In this document: piece by piece, positions 39,875 to 52,940 of the stretch
How the letters are laid out: each line of letters opens with the position of its first letter
Position numbering within the stretch: position 1 is the stretch's first letter
Assembly (NCBI RefSeq): GCF_028858725.1
Contig: NC_084767.1
Span: 2,469,501 to 2,533,500, forward strand
Direction: 5' to 3'
Length of the DNA stretch: 64,000 bases
Source: Colius striatus
Taxonomy: Eukaryota; Chordata; Aves; Coliiformes; Coliidae
Program-made: the position numbers and the translations under genes
Notes under the pieces: model-generated
What the model was told of the DNA's origin: nothing
The model's input: the letters and a program-made list of their open reading frames with translations, nothing else
Databases searched by the model: none

Positions 39875-42800
39875 GACAAGGTTCATCTTTCAACTGTGAT
39901 GAGATTCTTGTGTAAATAATATCAGCAGTATCTAGCAATAGTTCTAAGTTACCAGAGCACTGTCCTGACATCTGTGCTTTGCAAGTGCTTTCAGTGATCA
40001 GGATATGTTTGAGGTATAACTGACTTAGACTGAAGGTCTGGAAGAACTGCCTCATGGCAAGAGATGAGGAGCTTCTGTTTGGTTAGGGTTTCCTAGAGAC
40101 TGGTGAAAAATGGCTCTGATGGCTTACAGTGCTGTTTGACTCTCCTGACCATATCTGCTGGACCACACTATAGACCTTTATTTCCCAGCCCAACTCTTAT
40201 CCCTTGTTATCTTTCAGATCCCTGATAATCACACAAGGCTTCAACCTCACCACTCCTACATCACCCACTTTCTGATGGTGTTCTAAAATAGAGGATTACA
40301 AAATGAACTATTTATATATTGATGAGTTTTCTCATACATCCCTGAGCTTCATTACTTATGCTTATTTATGAAGTTTGCTCATCTCTGGAGATCCTTTGAT
40401 GCTGCTTTCATACTGTGAGCCCTTGAATGCTCATCTAGTTCTCAGGAGTCTGTGCAGAGCTTGGCACATTTCCTTACCACACACAGACACATACAATATC
40501 ATGCCACTAATTTCTGCTCTCTCCTAGCAAATGGTTTTCCCAACAATTTTCTGTGAGGAGATAATAGGCAGAAGTCAGGGGGAGCTCGTTCTTAGATTGT
40601 GTAATGCTTTTAGCACTATGGGAGGGGTGGTGGGCACAGCAAAGTGCATTGCTAACATTTGATTGAAAGTTGTTTGTTCTTTCAGCTGTCTAGTTGGAAT
40701 TGCACACCCACCTTGCTCACACCACCATTGTTCAAGGTGTTTCTATATCAGAAAAGAGCATCTCTTGAACATTTTCAGCATGGCAGGGGCCAGGGTCGGC
40801 TACAGCTTCCACATGCAAGGGGACTGGGTGGCCTGGAGCAGAGCCTGCATAGTCACTGTCACTGAGTCACATCCCCTCCCTTCCTTGCAACACCTCAGAA
40901 GATTTTAACTTTTGTATTTTGAAACACTAAGGTTTTTACATAAGATTTTTTTGTGACTTAATACATTCACCTGTGGTGTTAAAGCATTTGGTATTTGACA
41001 GGGAGAGCCTCGTTCTTCACTATTTATGTTGCTCTTGAGAGGAAGGCAAGTCAAACTCTGAATCAGAGCATGAATGAAATAAATCCTAGTTCAATATAAA
41101 AGCTCAAGATAAGCACCTGAACCTTCAGATTTGATTCTGATTTTCACCTCTGGCAGTCTGAACTAATACTTTGTGCTACTTGCTGCAAAATCAACCCCTG
41201 AATTTATGGTTGGCTCTGCTGTGCTTCCTCCTGGAGACAGACCAGAGCCAGCCACAAGTGGCTGATTCACAGGTACAGGGCTGTTCAGAGAAGTTGTTTA
41301 GATGGCTTAGGATTGAGGGAAATGTCCACAGAATAATAAAAGGTGAACAAGCTGTTTGACACCCAGAGTTATGTTTCTGAGCTTGTTCTCACAGGAGGTT
41401 TTTTTTTTCAGTGCTGTAGAAGTTTTGCCTCATTTCTTAAAAGCTCCTTGGTGTGGATGCAAATCATGTTTCTCAAATTGTACTTCATTGGCACAGTGGA
41501 CTGTAAATACTCCCTAGGAGTCCATGTGCTGTGGTATTGCAGTGACCCAGTGCTTTGTCTTGCTTTGTGCATTGATACGGTACAAGCATCAAACTTTCTT
41601 CCTCGGGTGTCTTCCCCTAATTTGATTCATACTGGAAGAACAAATGGTGGCACAGGAAGAATAATGATGATAATTTATCAAATTCTAGTAAGACTTTCGA
41701 AGACACCCTTCTTCCTAGAGCAAGCTGAGATGCCTTATTGATTCCTTACCCTGCTTTCTGATTTAGTCCACACTTCATGACAAACATGGGTACCTGACAT
41801 TTGAGTAGTGAAAACTGCAGGCAGGAGTTTGGGAGGTGAGCATGAGCAGAATTCCAAGCACATACTTGAAGTGCAACTGATGCCAGTGTGACTTTTGGGT
41901 CCCTCTGCTGTCCTAATGATGGATATTCCTTGAATCAGGACCAAAATGAGCACATTTGGGGAAAAGTTAAGTGTATTAAACTGCTTCAGAGATGACAATG
42001 ATAAAGTGATGTGGGTTTTTAGAAGTTTGATTAGTCCCTTACAGATGTGGCTGGACAGTCACAGGTATGTTGTAAAGCCTTTTCCTCTAAAAAAAGAGCA
42101 ACAAATTAAAAGCTACATTTCTAACACTTGAAAAAGAAAGAAATTATGAGCTTCAGATACAGCTAGGTCCATAACCACATCTGAGCAATATCCCAAATCC
42201 CACAGACTGTAAATTAGTTGAGACAAGGACATTCAGAAGCCACTAAACGACTTTGTTTTGAATGTAGTGAGCAGCTCTAGCTGGAAGAAAATAGGCAAAT
42301 AATTCAAAATGTTGACTTCTTTGAACAGAACCAAACTAGTGAATTTTGTACCTGTATCTCTACTCTCAAGTAGTCCTAAATGTCAAGAATCTAAGCAGCT
42401 TAGAGTGAACTTTTTTCCTGAATCCAATCTGATTGGCTTGGTTGATTCACTGAATAACACCAGACAGCTCCCTGAAAAGATATTTACTTTAGATAGATCA
42501 AAACTGAGTAAATTTAGCTTACTAGTTGCAGAACTAAATCTCCCTAGGTATCATATGGATTCATGGAACTGAAGTGCACTCATGCAGCATGGAAAGGGTA
42601 CTGCTGTTGCTGATAAAACTGATTCATAGCTTGTCACTCACTCATTACAGCAATCCCTCACCAAGGTATGTGGCAGTTTCACTGGTTTTAAACACAGAGA
42701 TGCTATAAAATAGTTGTCCATTTAAAGGTACATCACTGGTGCAGGACCAGGCTAATAGAGACTTACATGCAGAGCTTCCAACACTGGTCAATCTTTCACA

Positions 42801-44471
42801 AGAATCAGTTGAGATTTACACTCCCTTCCTGCCTTGCCTTTCCAGAGGGTCAAACAGAAGCCTCGGGCCAGGCAAAGGACAACTGTAGGATGGGCAAAGG
42901 ACACTGTAGCAAAGTAGGAAAGGCTGAGAAGGAAACCAGACACAAGCAGAGCTAAAGCTTCTGCCAGAGCCAATTAATGTGCAATGTCTGGATTGCACCA
43001 GCTTCCTAGGAGCAGGAGACAGCACAGAGTGACCTTATCTTACCTAGCAGAGACAGCACAAGCAGAGTGTTCATGCAGCCAAAGTGTCAAACAGTCCCCT
43101 CTCCAGGCCTACAAGGACACAGCAGCAAATGTATTTGCCCAGACCATTCCTTGAGCCATGGATCAGTGCTGTTTTGCCTGTTCCTAAGTCACAATGAAAT
43201 ACAAGTACAACTGGACTTTCTCAAGGCAACAGAGATGTGCCCTGAGAGAAACTGAGCAAGGCTGGAGAGGTATCTGCAGATCCACTCTACCCAGCTCACG
43301 CTGCAAGGATCTGGGCAGAGAGGTTCATACCCAGTTGTGTTCTAGAGCAGTGCCATGGATCTCCATCTCCCCATGACCACCATCTCTGCATCCATTCCCA
43401 TGTCTAGTGTCCATGACCTTCTCCTGTTGCTAGAGAAAGACCAGAGCCACAAAGCCCTAGGGCTGATCTTCAGGAAAGCTTCTGCTCACTTTGATTCCCC
43501 CAGCCTCAGTGCTGGGTGCAACTACCCAACCTTTACCTACAACACAGAAAATCCAGCAAAATCCTATGGGAGCACCACTGCCTGGAAGGGCACAGAGAGC
43601 CTGTAACTATCCCAAGTGCAGCTTTCCTGCTTTGCTGTTGCTCTATCCCAGACCCCCTCCCACTGACCCCTGTCCCTAAACCACTCATTCCCTCTTTTTT
43701 AAAGAGGAATTCCCCACCTCCCTCTCTGGTTCTCATATTTCCATCTCCTTCCCAGCAGCAACAGGGCAGTGATAGAGCCAAGGCACAGCAGGGAAGCTCA
43801 AATGCTTTTCACTTCATTCTCATTAACAAAGTACCATCACTAAGGACTATTAATTTGCTAAGAGCTTGGGTTAAAGCTCATCTGTAATTACACTTTGTTA
43901 TGCCTCCTGTCTCAACAGCACAGATCTGCTTTCAAGGGGAGCAGAGGTTTGACTGGTCAAAGCTGAACATTTAAACTGTGTATAAGCTGGCTCAGCTACC
44001 CTCCACTGCACTAAAAGAGACTCAGCTCACTCATTTTAACTTTATGCAAAATATATCAAGGTTCCTCAGTCTATTTGGGTACTAAAAATGCTTTCACATT
44101 TTCTGTAGCATGGAGGTATGTGCAGCTGTACCAGTGCTTTGCTTTCCTCTCCAGGTTTAGCTGGTAAAACAGCTTCTCCACCCCAAGGGCTCTCTGTACA
44201 CCCACATAAACAGCCCTACCTATCATGATATGTGGGGCTTTATCTACTCCTTACATGCTCTTTTATCCCTATCCTGTGTTGATCTCCATTTTACAGAAAG
44301 AGGAAATTTATTAATACAGTCTCCAACATTTATTTTATCCATGAGATCACCAGAAAAATCCAACTTAAGCAGCAGGACCTGGGCTGTATGTTACAGGACA
44401 TTAACCATCATTCTCTTTGCTATAGAGGCTCCCTACCACCCTCCTCACTCCTCCAACCTATTATTTCAGTG

Positions 44472-44487
44472 GCAGCAGCAGCAGCAG
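44472..44487 (+). repeat. (CAG)5 microsatellite
   Basis: Five perfect GCA/CAG units lie in non-coding sequence. The run is short and unremarkable. Confidence 0.8.
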
Positions 44488-47019
44488 CTCAGCTCCCTAG
44501 GGAGCATCCCAGCTGTGCTGCTCTTTCTCTACCAGAGGAGCTCAGCAGTGCCTGTTGGGGGGCCTGCAGTGAAGTCCTAGTTTTAAAAACCTGCCAGATA
44601 CAGCTATTGTTATTGCAAAGTCAACAATAAAACACTGGCAGTACAAACACAAGTCCCGGTGTCACCAACCATGGCTATTCCAGTCCAGTCCCAGGGCAGG
44701 GTCACTCTGCTGCCCCTCACAGCCTGCCCACAAGGGCTGGAAAGCTGCTGAAGTACCAACTGTTTCTGCTAATGCTGATCTGATGCCTCCCCACATACAC
44801 AGGGACAGTGTCTCATATCCACACAGGTGGAACAGGAGCTGCCTTCTCTCACTGACTTTTGAAACAGGTGCCAGGTTTCCAAATAACCATGACTGACTGA
44901 CCCACAGCTGCTGGAGGAGCCTCCCACAGACACCCAGAGTCCTGCTGCAAAAAGTGTGACTGCAGTCTGTGTGTGGAATGGCTTCTTCTGCCACCACTCC
45001 AGACTCCCTGCCCCTCTCCACAGATGCCCATCTGATGCTTTATGCTGCATATTCTGGAACAGAGACCGTTCCCCAGAGCACAGCACTGAGGCTGCCCATA
45101 GGTTATCACAGCAGGCAAAGGTTTGGGAACTTGGAGCAGATATCCATGGACCTGAAATTTCATGTTGAAAACAGTCTGTGAGTAGCTGCTGCACCTCAGG
45201 TGTGCCATGGAGGGTGGTAGATTGTGTCCAAACAGAGAGGAACAAGCACATGCACCTGCAAACCCCCTGGTTTAATTTGTGGGGTATTTTTCCCCTCCCA
45301 CTCCTAATGAGATGTGGCACCTGTTATGACAAAGACCCCTAAGCTCCCTGCCAGGCTGCAGGGCTGATGCCAACAGGAGCACTGATGCCACAGCACAGCT
45401 GGAGCAACTGCAGGAGCAGAGCCCTACAGAGCAGAAACGGGACTGTTACCACAGCTTGGCAGGAGGATCCTGGTTTCGTCTTGGCACCTGTGACATCTGC
45501 CAGGCTCCTGGAACTACCAGGGGAATGTTTGCATGACACAACCCAGGGCTAATCAGATTTGCAAACAAAGTATAGCCTGGGATTTGGTCCACTGCAACCC
45601 TCTGCAACACAACATCACGTTGATTTCTCAACCAAGTTTGATTTTCTATATTTGAGTTCTCACCCTTCTCCTTGAACCATCATTTGACCTCGATTTAGAA
45701 GGGATTAATATATACAAATATCTGTCTGGTTTTAAGAAGACAGACGTTTAGCTCTCACTAAATCGCTTCACCCCGGCAGCTGAGGCTTTTTTTAAAGCCC
45801 ATAGCAAGAATCGCAGCCTGGTGCCAGAGTGCTCGAAGCTGCCACGGTGGCGCTGACAGAACCAGCCGGTCTGTGGCAGCATCCAGTGTCTGTCGTTGGT
45901 ACTGCGCTCTCCTCCCCGCCAACACCCTGCAGTTTGCTCTCAAGAGGAGGAGCGACAGCACCCTGCCAGGGCCTTACAGAGACAATGCCAAGGCCTGGAC
46001 CATTCCAGAGGATTAGCAGGACCTGGACAGGCCACTGAGACACAACACCACACAGCAGAGCAGCCTCAGCAGCAGAAGGTCCTTCGATATCCTATTAGGG
46101 AGTGGTCTTGCCCAGCTTCACGGCTGTGCCGTGCCATAGCTGCTCAGATACAGGGTGCTGGCATTGTCTAGGGGCTTTCTCCTTTCCTCACAGCATTAAC
46201 AGAGGGAAAGAACTTCACAGAGACAGAGCCAAGCCTCAGCTGGTTCCAGTGAAAAGTGGAGCCACTGTGTGATAACTGGAGGCCCACCACTGGTGCTGAA
46301 TCTCAATATTTGCATCCTGCAGCAGCATAACTGAAAAGCTCTCCCCAGCTCCTACAGGTACAAAGCCCAGCTCATTTCAGTTGCACTTCTCTGTCCCTCA
46401 GCTTCTTCCTCTGGTGCCCCCAGGAGAGGTGAGCAGTGCCCTGGGGAAGGCAGCCTTGTGAGTACTCTCAGGCCAAGGGAGTCATTTGCTAGAGCTACCT
46501 TTTATCTATTGTATTAAGGGCAGGTGCTGAGGCTGCACCTCATGCCTGAGCTCTTTGATGAGCAGTGAAAGGCAGGAGCACAGGGAACTTGTTCAGAGCA
46601 CCTTGTCCCGACAGTAGGCTTAAGAGAGGGGGAGCACAGCTGCCAGGAGGGAGAGACAAGGCACACATAACAAAAACCAGCTCACTAGGTTCCAGTGCCT
46701 TCCTGCTCTCATTTCAAGGATCTGCCAGGGCAATTCACTACAAGAACAGACACCAAGATCTGCAAAAACAGGCAAATACAGACACTCATCCTGAAAAGAG
46801 GGTGAGTGCTGCAGTCTGAGGGGCTTTCAAGCCTCTGAGGGTGAACAACATTTGTGCCCAGCTCTGCTGTGGGCTTTTCTAACTCTAAAATTTCAACAGT
46901 TGAAGTCTGTGGCAGGGCTGTGCTTCTGCAGAGCATCACAAGAAGGCATTTGGCTCCTTTTACCGGAGCTGACTCTCTCCCAGAGGTCGGCACAAAGAGG
47001 GCATTGGGGTCCCTCCCCA

Positions 47020-47220
47020 AAAATGAGTCTATCCGGCAAGACCAGAGCATCGTTCCCAGGCTGTGCCGCTGCCTCTCCCGGTCAGTGCCCGGCAGTCACA
47101 AGAGGGAGCCCGAGGACGGGCAACGGGCGGCCCCGACCCGACGGGGACAGGCTGGAATTGGGGATGAGGATTACGGGCACGTTTGGACACAGAGGACGCG
47201 TTTCCAGGTCAGGACCCCGG
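47020..47220. other. Isolated CpG-rich patch with no assigned gene
   Basis: A block of about 200 bases is much richer in CpG than its surroundings (CGAGGACGGGCAACGGGCGG, CCCGACCCGACGGGGAC). It ends in a donor-like TTTCCAG then GTCAGG near 47,210. Open frames cross it on both strands, but none shows a recognisable domain. It could be an enhancer, an orphan CpG island, the first exon of an unrecognised transcript, or a GC-rich repeat. Confidence 0.35.
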
Positions 47221-48879
47221 GCAGCTGATGGTTTTCTCACAAGGGACTCTAGAAAATCACCCTCCCAAAGAAAGGCACGACGTGCTCCGAGAAGAATGGT
47301 CACAGCCCTTGGCACAGCACCACAACACTTCTGTTCCTTCCCAACTGATTGAACAATTTTAGCCCAGAAAGGTAATTAGTGCATTCCTCAGCAATACCAT
47401 TTCCCCACATCCCTGGGAAATCCATACTGCACACTCAGGGCACCGGCTCCAGCCCTGCTGTGAGCACTGAAGCTGTTGCTTGAGGCCACCCCCAGTATAG
47501 TCAAGACATCCCTCCAGGCCCAGCAGAAGCTCAGTTTTGACCTTGTCTTTCAAGTCCTAGTTGAGGCTCTGCCTCCAGAGATTTGAGTGTTGCCCAAAAA
47601 AACTCAGGGGTTCATGACCCAGTGGGCAGATGCCAATTGCCACCCAGGATGGAGGTGTTTTATGCTGTGGATGCACATGCACAGCTGCTTGTCCCAAGGC
47701 AGCACACTTTGGTCCCAAAACTGTGATGATTTCTACACACAGTTTCTACCTGTTCAATACATTAATATACATGCACACATATTCCACTACATGATTGATC
47801 TGAATTTCTTGGCCCAGCGTGTAAATTAGCACCCATGCCCACTTTGCCTTCTCTACCCTCTTCTTTAGGGTCTGGGACATAAACTGAGCAGCTGGTCAAT
47901 GAGTTGGTGGTCACCATCTCCTCCTGCCAACATTACTTTCTCCCTAGTTTCTTCCTAGTTTGGCAGACATAGATGGTTCGTTGCAGTCTCTTGACTCTAT
48001 GTCCCATTAATCCTACCCAGGTTTCTGGCTTTGACATGCATGTACAATAGTGGATTGTTTCAAGCTCACTTGTGGTTTCTGCAGTGTTCCTAACAAAGTT
48101 GACCTTGTTCTTCTGATATTTCACCATCACGAGGAACTGACTTTGTTGAGGTACGTGTCCCTCACTTCCTCACGAGTGTCAAAGCACCATCTCATCACTG
48201 GAGCTTTAAAATCATGCCACTTTTTATGTGGCACCTGCTTTTCTCTATCTTATGCCTTCCCCCTTCTCCCTTTTTGTATTGTGGTAACCCTGGTCCTCCA
48301 CACACATTTTGTAAGCTTTCCCCAGCATTTTTAGATCAGCCTCATAAGACACCAACACCAGGCACAATTACTGCAGCTACTCCTACGAGAAGCTTCTAAA
48401 CCACAGTGCTTATTTCAGGGAAAAAACCCACAAAAAACAAACAACAAACAACCCCACCAACGCAAAAACCCAAAGAAACACCAAAAGTCACATACACACT
48501 CACCACAAAGCAAACCCTTCAGGCTCTCTTTGCTCTGGAGGCAGTAAAAACAGCCCAATTCCACCAGGCTCCTATTTCAGTCCTTCAACTGTGATGGTGG
48601 GAACCACTGATTCCCACCATCTGGGAGTCCTTTCACCCCAGAGCAGGCTCAGCTGTTCTCTAATCCTTAAAGGACTCAATCCACACTGACACCCTCCTTC
48701 TGCTCTCTGCAACTGCCACCATCCACATTTTCTCAGTCCCCTGCAATACTCCTACAGTTGTCCCACCTACAGCCCAAACAATCCTTTTGCTTGTCCCCAT
48801 AGCTCAGCCTTCCCCTCCTGATTCAGTTTTGGGCCCTGCTCCAATACAAGTAAGGTATTGAAAAATGGGAGTGAGTTTA

Positions 48880-49265
48880 GCAAAGAGACACCAAGAGAGC
48901 TGAGGGCTGGAGCATTTGATCTGAGAGAAGAGGATGAGGGAGGTGGACTTGTTCAGCCTGGTGAGAAGAAGGCTTCAAAGGGATGTAAGAGCAGCCTCCA
49001 GTTAATAAGCAGGTTACTGAGCACGAAGCCAGGCTCCTCACAATGATACATGGCTTGGAGGTGAGACAATTGAAAGAGAAGTTGAAACTGGACACAAGGG
49101 AAAATTTCTTTACCAAGGTGACAGGCAGGTTGTACATGCTCCACTCTTGGAGATTTTCAGTGCTAGATTGGATACAGCCCTAAGCAGCGTGAAAGAACCT
49201 CAGAACTGTCGTTGCTGTGAGCAGGAGGTTGGACCAAAGCCTCTTCCAACCTGATCCAGTCTGCC
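48880..49265 (+). mobile_element. Old CR1 LINE 3' part, plus orientation
   Basis: This is a diverged copy of the CR1 ORF2-end and 3' UTR region. It reads AGCTGAGGGCTGGAGCATTT, then GGACTTGTTCAGCCTGGTGA, AGAAGGCTTCAAAGGGATGT, a middle with GAAACTGGACACAAGGGAAA, and an end GAGGTTGGACCAAAGCCTCT then TTCCAACCTGAT. Confidence 0.75.
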
Positions 49266-51037
49266 TTCTTTTAGGGAAAAGAGGGTGAATCAGAATGACA
49301 GCCAAATCCAGAACTTCCTCCTCAGCTGGGCTATAGCAAGCCTGCAGTCAGCACCACCACCCTACAATCATCCCATGGCAGCTAGAAAAGCCTTGTCAAA
49401 TGCTGTGAATGTCAAGGGAAAGAAGTAGGACAAAGGATTCAAATGAGTTGCGACAGTGCCACGTGCTTGTGCTGGGGGAGGAGAAGGAAGTGATGGAGCA
49501 CAGAAGTTAAATGGGCCAAGGTCTTGGACACAAGGATGTATCAACTACATCACCAGCAGAGTGAAGCTGTGAGATGAAAATATATCCTTCCCCTCTGCCA
49601 TGGGCACAGCCTTGTCATGGGACGGTGCAATGTGAGCAATGTGAGCAATGGCTTCCTTTCAGTAACAGCAACCATGCACAGATTTAACTCTTCCATCATT
49701 TTAACTCCTGAGGGGGACTAAGTGAGATGCAGGAAGCTCAGGGCCCTCATTCCACTGCAAGGAGCAGGTCTTGGCAGCAGCTGAGAGGCTGGGGCAGCTC
49801 CCACTCCAGCCTCTGCCTCTTCCTCCCCAGGGAGAGAAAAAGCTGTGAGGATGCTCGTGTTATCTAATAGAAGAGAGATCTTAAGTGTATCATGACTCAC
49901 TCACCTTCCAACACTGTCAAAAAAAAAAAGAAAAAAGAAGAAGAAAACTCAAAGCCCAACACAACTTAAAAGGTAGAGGAAGGAAATCACAAAGGAAAAA
50001 ATAAACCAGAGGCTGAAGGTTTAGTTTCTGGTTCAATGTGTGTCTGGGAAGGCAGGCAAGCACAGATGGGAGCTCAGGCTGGGCATCCTGTAGCCACGTT
50101 CCTACCCTGTCCCTGGCAGCCGCTGTACTTGCTGGGAGATGAGCACAGCACTCTGAAACCAAGAGCATCATGAGGGAAGCATCACCTCCGAGCTGGGTAA
50201 CCGGAGCGATGAACCAGCTCGGCCGAAGGACAGACACCAGCAGGAGCCGATCGGTTGCCGTCGTGCTGCCTCTCTTGGCTTCTCCTGGGGAGGAAGTTCC
50301 CCCATGTTTTTATCTGCTATTTGCACTGAAAGAGCAAAATATGGGATGGTTATCAAACAGTGAACTCTTGCAGTTTCTGTTCTCTTGTGATCTGTCTTTG
50401 TTATCTCAGCCTTCAGATTAAAAAGGATTAGATACGGGAACACGCTGCGAGGTTTTGGGAGTCACTGAGGGCAATCTCAGACAGAAAAATGTTCCAAACT
50501 TCCTCTCCCATTAAAATGTCTCTTTCCATCTTAAAATTAGAGTTCTTTTGCTCCTGTGCTCTGAACATGGTACTGGTCCACAGCCAAGCAACATATTAGG
50601 ATCATCACAGGATAACTCAGGTAGGAGAGGACACGTGGTGGTCCTCCAGCTTCAAGCAGGAGGCTTGATGAGGAAGGTCCTCCCACTTTCCCCACGTGTC
50701 ATTTGTTACCATTTGTCCCTCTGCAGGAGATGCTTCTTACTTGCCTCAATCCTGTCCATGTTCTGTTGATTTCACTAATGTAACATCTGAATTTGAAACC
50801 AGACAAGTGCACTTCACCTGGCTGTATAACCTGGGACACACAGTTAAGCTGCTTCCAAGAAGGGGTGGCAGATCTTGCAAGAATCCAGTAGGCTTGGATG
50901 GGAAAAATATCAGGATCAAAGAAAAGCTGGTCTGAGAGGAGCTCCAAAGCAGCCAACATGAAGTTTTGCCTGGACAGTTCAGCCGCTGACTGGCTACTGC
51001 TCACATGCTCCCTGCAGTTACCAAATGGCAACAGATT

Positions 51038-51480
51038 TCATAGAATCATAGAAGAATCATGACCTCTAAAGATCATCCAGCCCAATGGACCTGGCTAAAG
51101 CAGGTCCACCTAGACCAGGTCACTCAGAAACGCATCCAGGTGAGTTCTGAAAACCTCCAGAGAAGGAGACTCCACACTCTCCCTGGACAGCTTGTGCCAG
51201 GGCTCCCTCACCTCAACAGTAAAGAAGTTGTTCCTTAAGTTTTAAGTGGAACTTCTTGTGTTGCAGCTTTTGTCCATTACCCCTGGTCCTGTCACTGGAC
51301 ACTACAGGAAAAAAACCATTGTCCCATCCTCTTGACATCCACCTTTCAAATCCTTGTTAGTATTAATGAAGGTCCTTTCTCAGTCTCCTCCAGGCTGAAC
51401 AGTTCCAGCTTCCCCACCCTTTCTTCATAAGAAGATGCTCCAATCCCCTGATCATCTCTCTCTAGAAGTTCCCTGTCCCC
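51038..51480 (-). mobile_element. CR1 LINE 3' part, minus orientation
   Basis: The segment starts with TCATAGAATCATAGAAGAAT and runs through CACTCAGAAACGCATCCAGG, TCCACACTCTCCCTGGACAG and CTTTTGTCCATTACCCCTGG to TCTCTAGAAGTTCCCTGTCC. It is closely related in order to the copy at 9,120. Confidence 0.9.
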
Positions 51481-51542
51481 ATTTTTGCCAGATTTGCCAC
51501 AACTGCCATCACAGACTCGAATTATCAGAAGAGAAGCCAGCA

Positions 51543-51630
51543 ACCTGATCCAGGTGAACCTGCTTTAGCAGGGGATTGGACCAGATGACCTGTAAAGATC
51601 CCTTCCAACCCCTCTGTGATTCTGGGATCA
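51543..51630 (+). mobile_element. CR1 LINE 3'-end fragment, plus orientation
   Basis: CCTGCTTTAGCAGGGGATTG, GACCAGATGACCTGTAAAGA, TCCCTTCCAACCCCTCTGTG, ATTCTGGGATC is the last about 85 bases of a CR1 element in the forward sense. It lies about 60 bases from, and inverted relative to, the preceding copy. Confidence 0.88.
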
Positions 51631-52847
51631 GGTGTGCTGAGCACATTGCTAAGGCCTCTCTTTTTTAGGCATTGTGCCCCAACCAGGTTCAAAGGCAAGC
51701 ACTCAAGCTCTATCCAAACAAGGTCCATAGCACTTAGATGCTTGCAAAATATGTTGACCCCTGAGGCTCATGATAAAATCTAAAGCTCCCTTTGAAAGTT
51801 AAGTGTTTAACATGAAGGAGCTGGTGTCCCATTGATCTGCTGCCAATGTTTTAACAAGAGGATGCCACAAGTATTTCTCCGTGTGAATTTTTCCCATCGA
51901 ATGGAGAGAGACTGTAGAATTCATTTTCTCCTGTGTGCACAAAGAAGGATTTTCCAGTCAGCTTCAAGAAGAGAGAGGGCAGCAGTGCGAAAAGTAAAGA
52001 GAAGAATAAATATGTGCATTTAAAATTGCAAATATACACAAATACTTGAGCCTAGAAAATCAAAGTCTGTGTATGATTGAGGGCGAGTTTATCCTCGAGG
52101 TGGGGAGAGGAAGCCCACAGCTTTTCTCCTCCAGGGAATATATATTTTTTTATAAGTTATTGACACTTTATACAATCTGGTGCTCTTCTAAATATAATTT
52201 TATTAGCATAAGAAGCCACTTGGCAGCGGGAAACTAATGCTAGTGAGTTCACAGTTTTCAAGACAAAGCATTCTCCTAGAAGGGAGAAGAAAGAGACCGA
52301 TTTGGAAAGAACCTTGCAGCTTCTACCTAAAACCAGCCTCCACCTGCCATCTTCTTCTTGCAGGCTTAAATGGAGCAATATTCCCTAGCCTTGGCTTGTT
52401 TGTCTCTGGTTTCCAAAGGAGATGAGGCATATGCAGTCACGCTGTTCACCAGCTCTCCTGTCACCCTCCCACAATAACCTCTGAGAGAGGAAGGAACAGG
52501 TCTCTGGAGGCTGGGTAAAGAATAAAGGCACCCGCTTGTCACCCACCCCCTGGGCTGGGGAGAACTGGGCAGGAGCCCACGAGCAGTCGTGCTGCTTGGC
52601 TGCCCATTTATCAGGCAGGATGGGACAGGAGAGCTTCAGCTGCCAGGGACGGGAGGACAAAGCCCACAGGAGCCGTGGGAATCGCTGCTCCAGCAGGGAG
52701 AGCTCCTTGTTTCCCGGGAGGAGGGTGATGTAATAGCACAGTATAGCAAAGCCACGCATTAGGCTCTAGCACGGCTGTATCAAAGCGCTTTTTTCCCTGG
52801 GTATTACAGAGAAAGGAATCCTGCCAAAGGGTCGTGCTGAGTTTTAC

Positions 52848-52853
52848 TTTATT
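52848..52853 (-). terminator. Poly(A) signal AATAAA for the SPINK6-like gene
   Basis: On the minus strand CTGCTCAATAAAGTAAAACT lies 88 bases after the TGA stop, a normal distance for a short SPINK 3' UTR. Cleavage is expected near 52,825-52,835. Confidence 0.75.
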
Positions 52854-52940
52854 GAGCAGAGACAGTGGAGATGAGGGCAAGCTGCTCTTGTGTCTGTGCA
52901 CAGGCGTCCACGGCCGTTGCTGCTCGGTGGCAGTCAGGGC

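Larger units (their letters stand above)
37200..52825. other. Intergenic region between UBLCP1 and the SPINK genes
   Basis: About 15.6 kb in which I recognise no exon. In human the neighbour of UBLCP1 on this side is IL12B. I saw no p40-like exon, though small exons could be missed by eye. Contents: an old CR1-like piece (38,325-38,560), CR1 copies near 39,690, 48,880, 51,040 and 51,545, a (CAG)5 run at 44,472-44,487, an A/C-rich tract at 48,421-48,490, and a CpG-rich patch at about 47,020-47,220. Confidence 0.6.

Noticed and set aside
43355-47352. Clusters of open frames of 60-180 codons on both strands between 43 and 47 kb
   Set aside because: This region is moderately GC-rich. The frames have low-complexity, Pro/Ser/Gln-rich products, no recognisable family and no consistent splice pattern. 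I could not support any as a gene.
37200-52825. IL12B expected next to UBLCP1
   Set aside because: No p40-like motif was seen in open frames on either strand. Absence cannot be proved by eye, so this is listed as a check rather than a claim.
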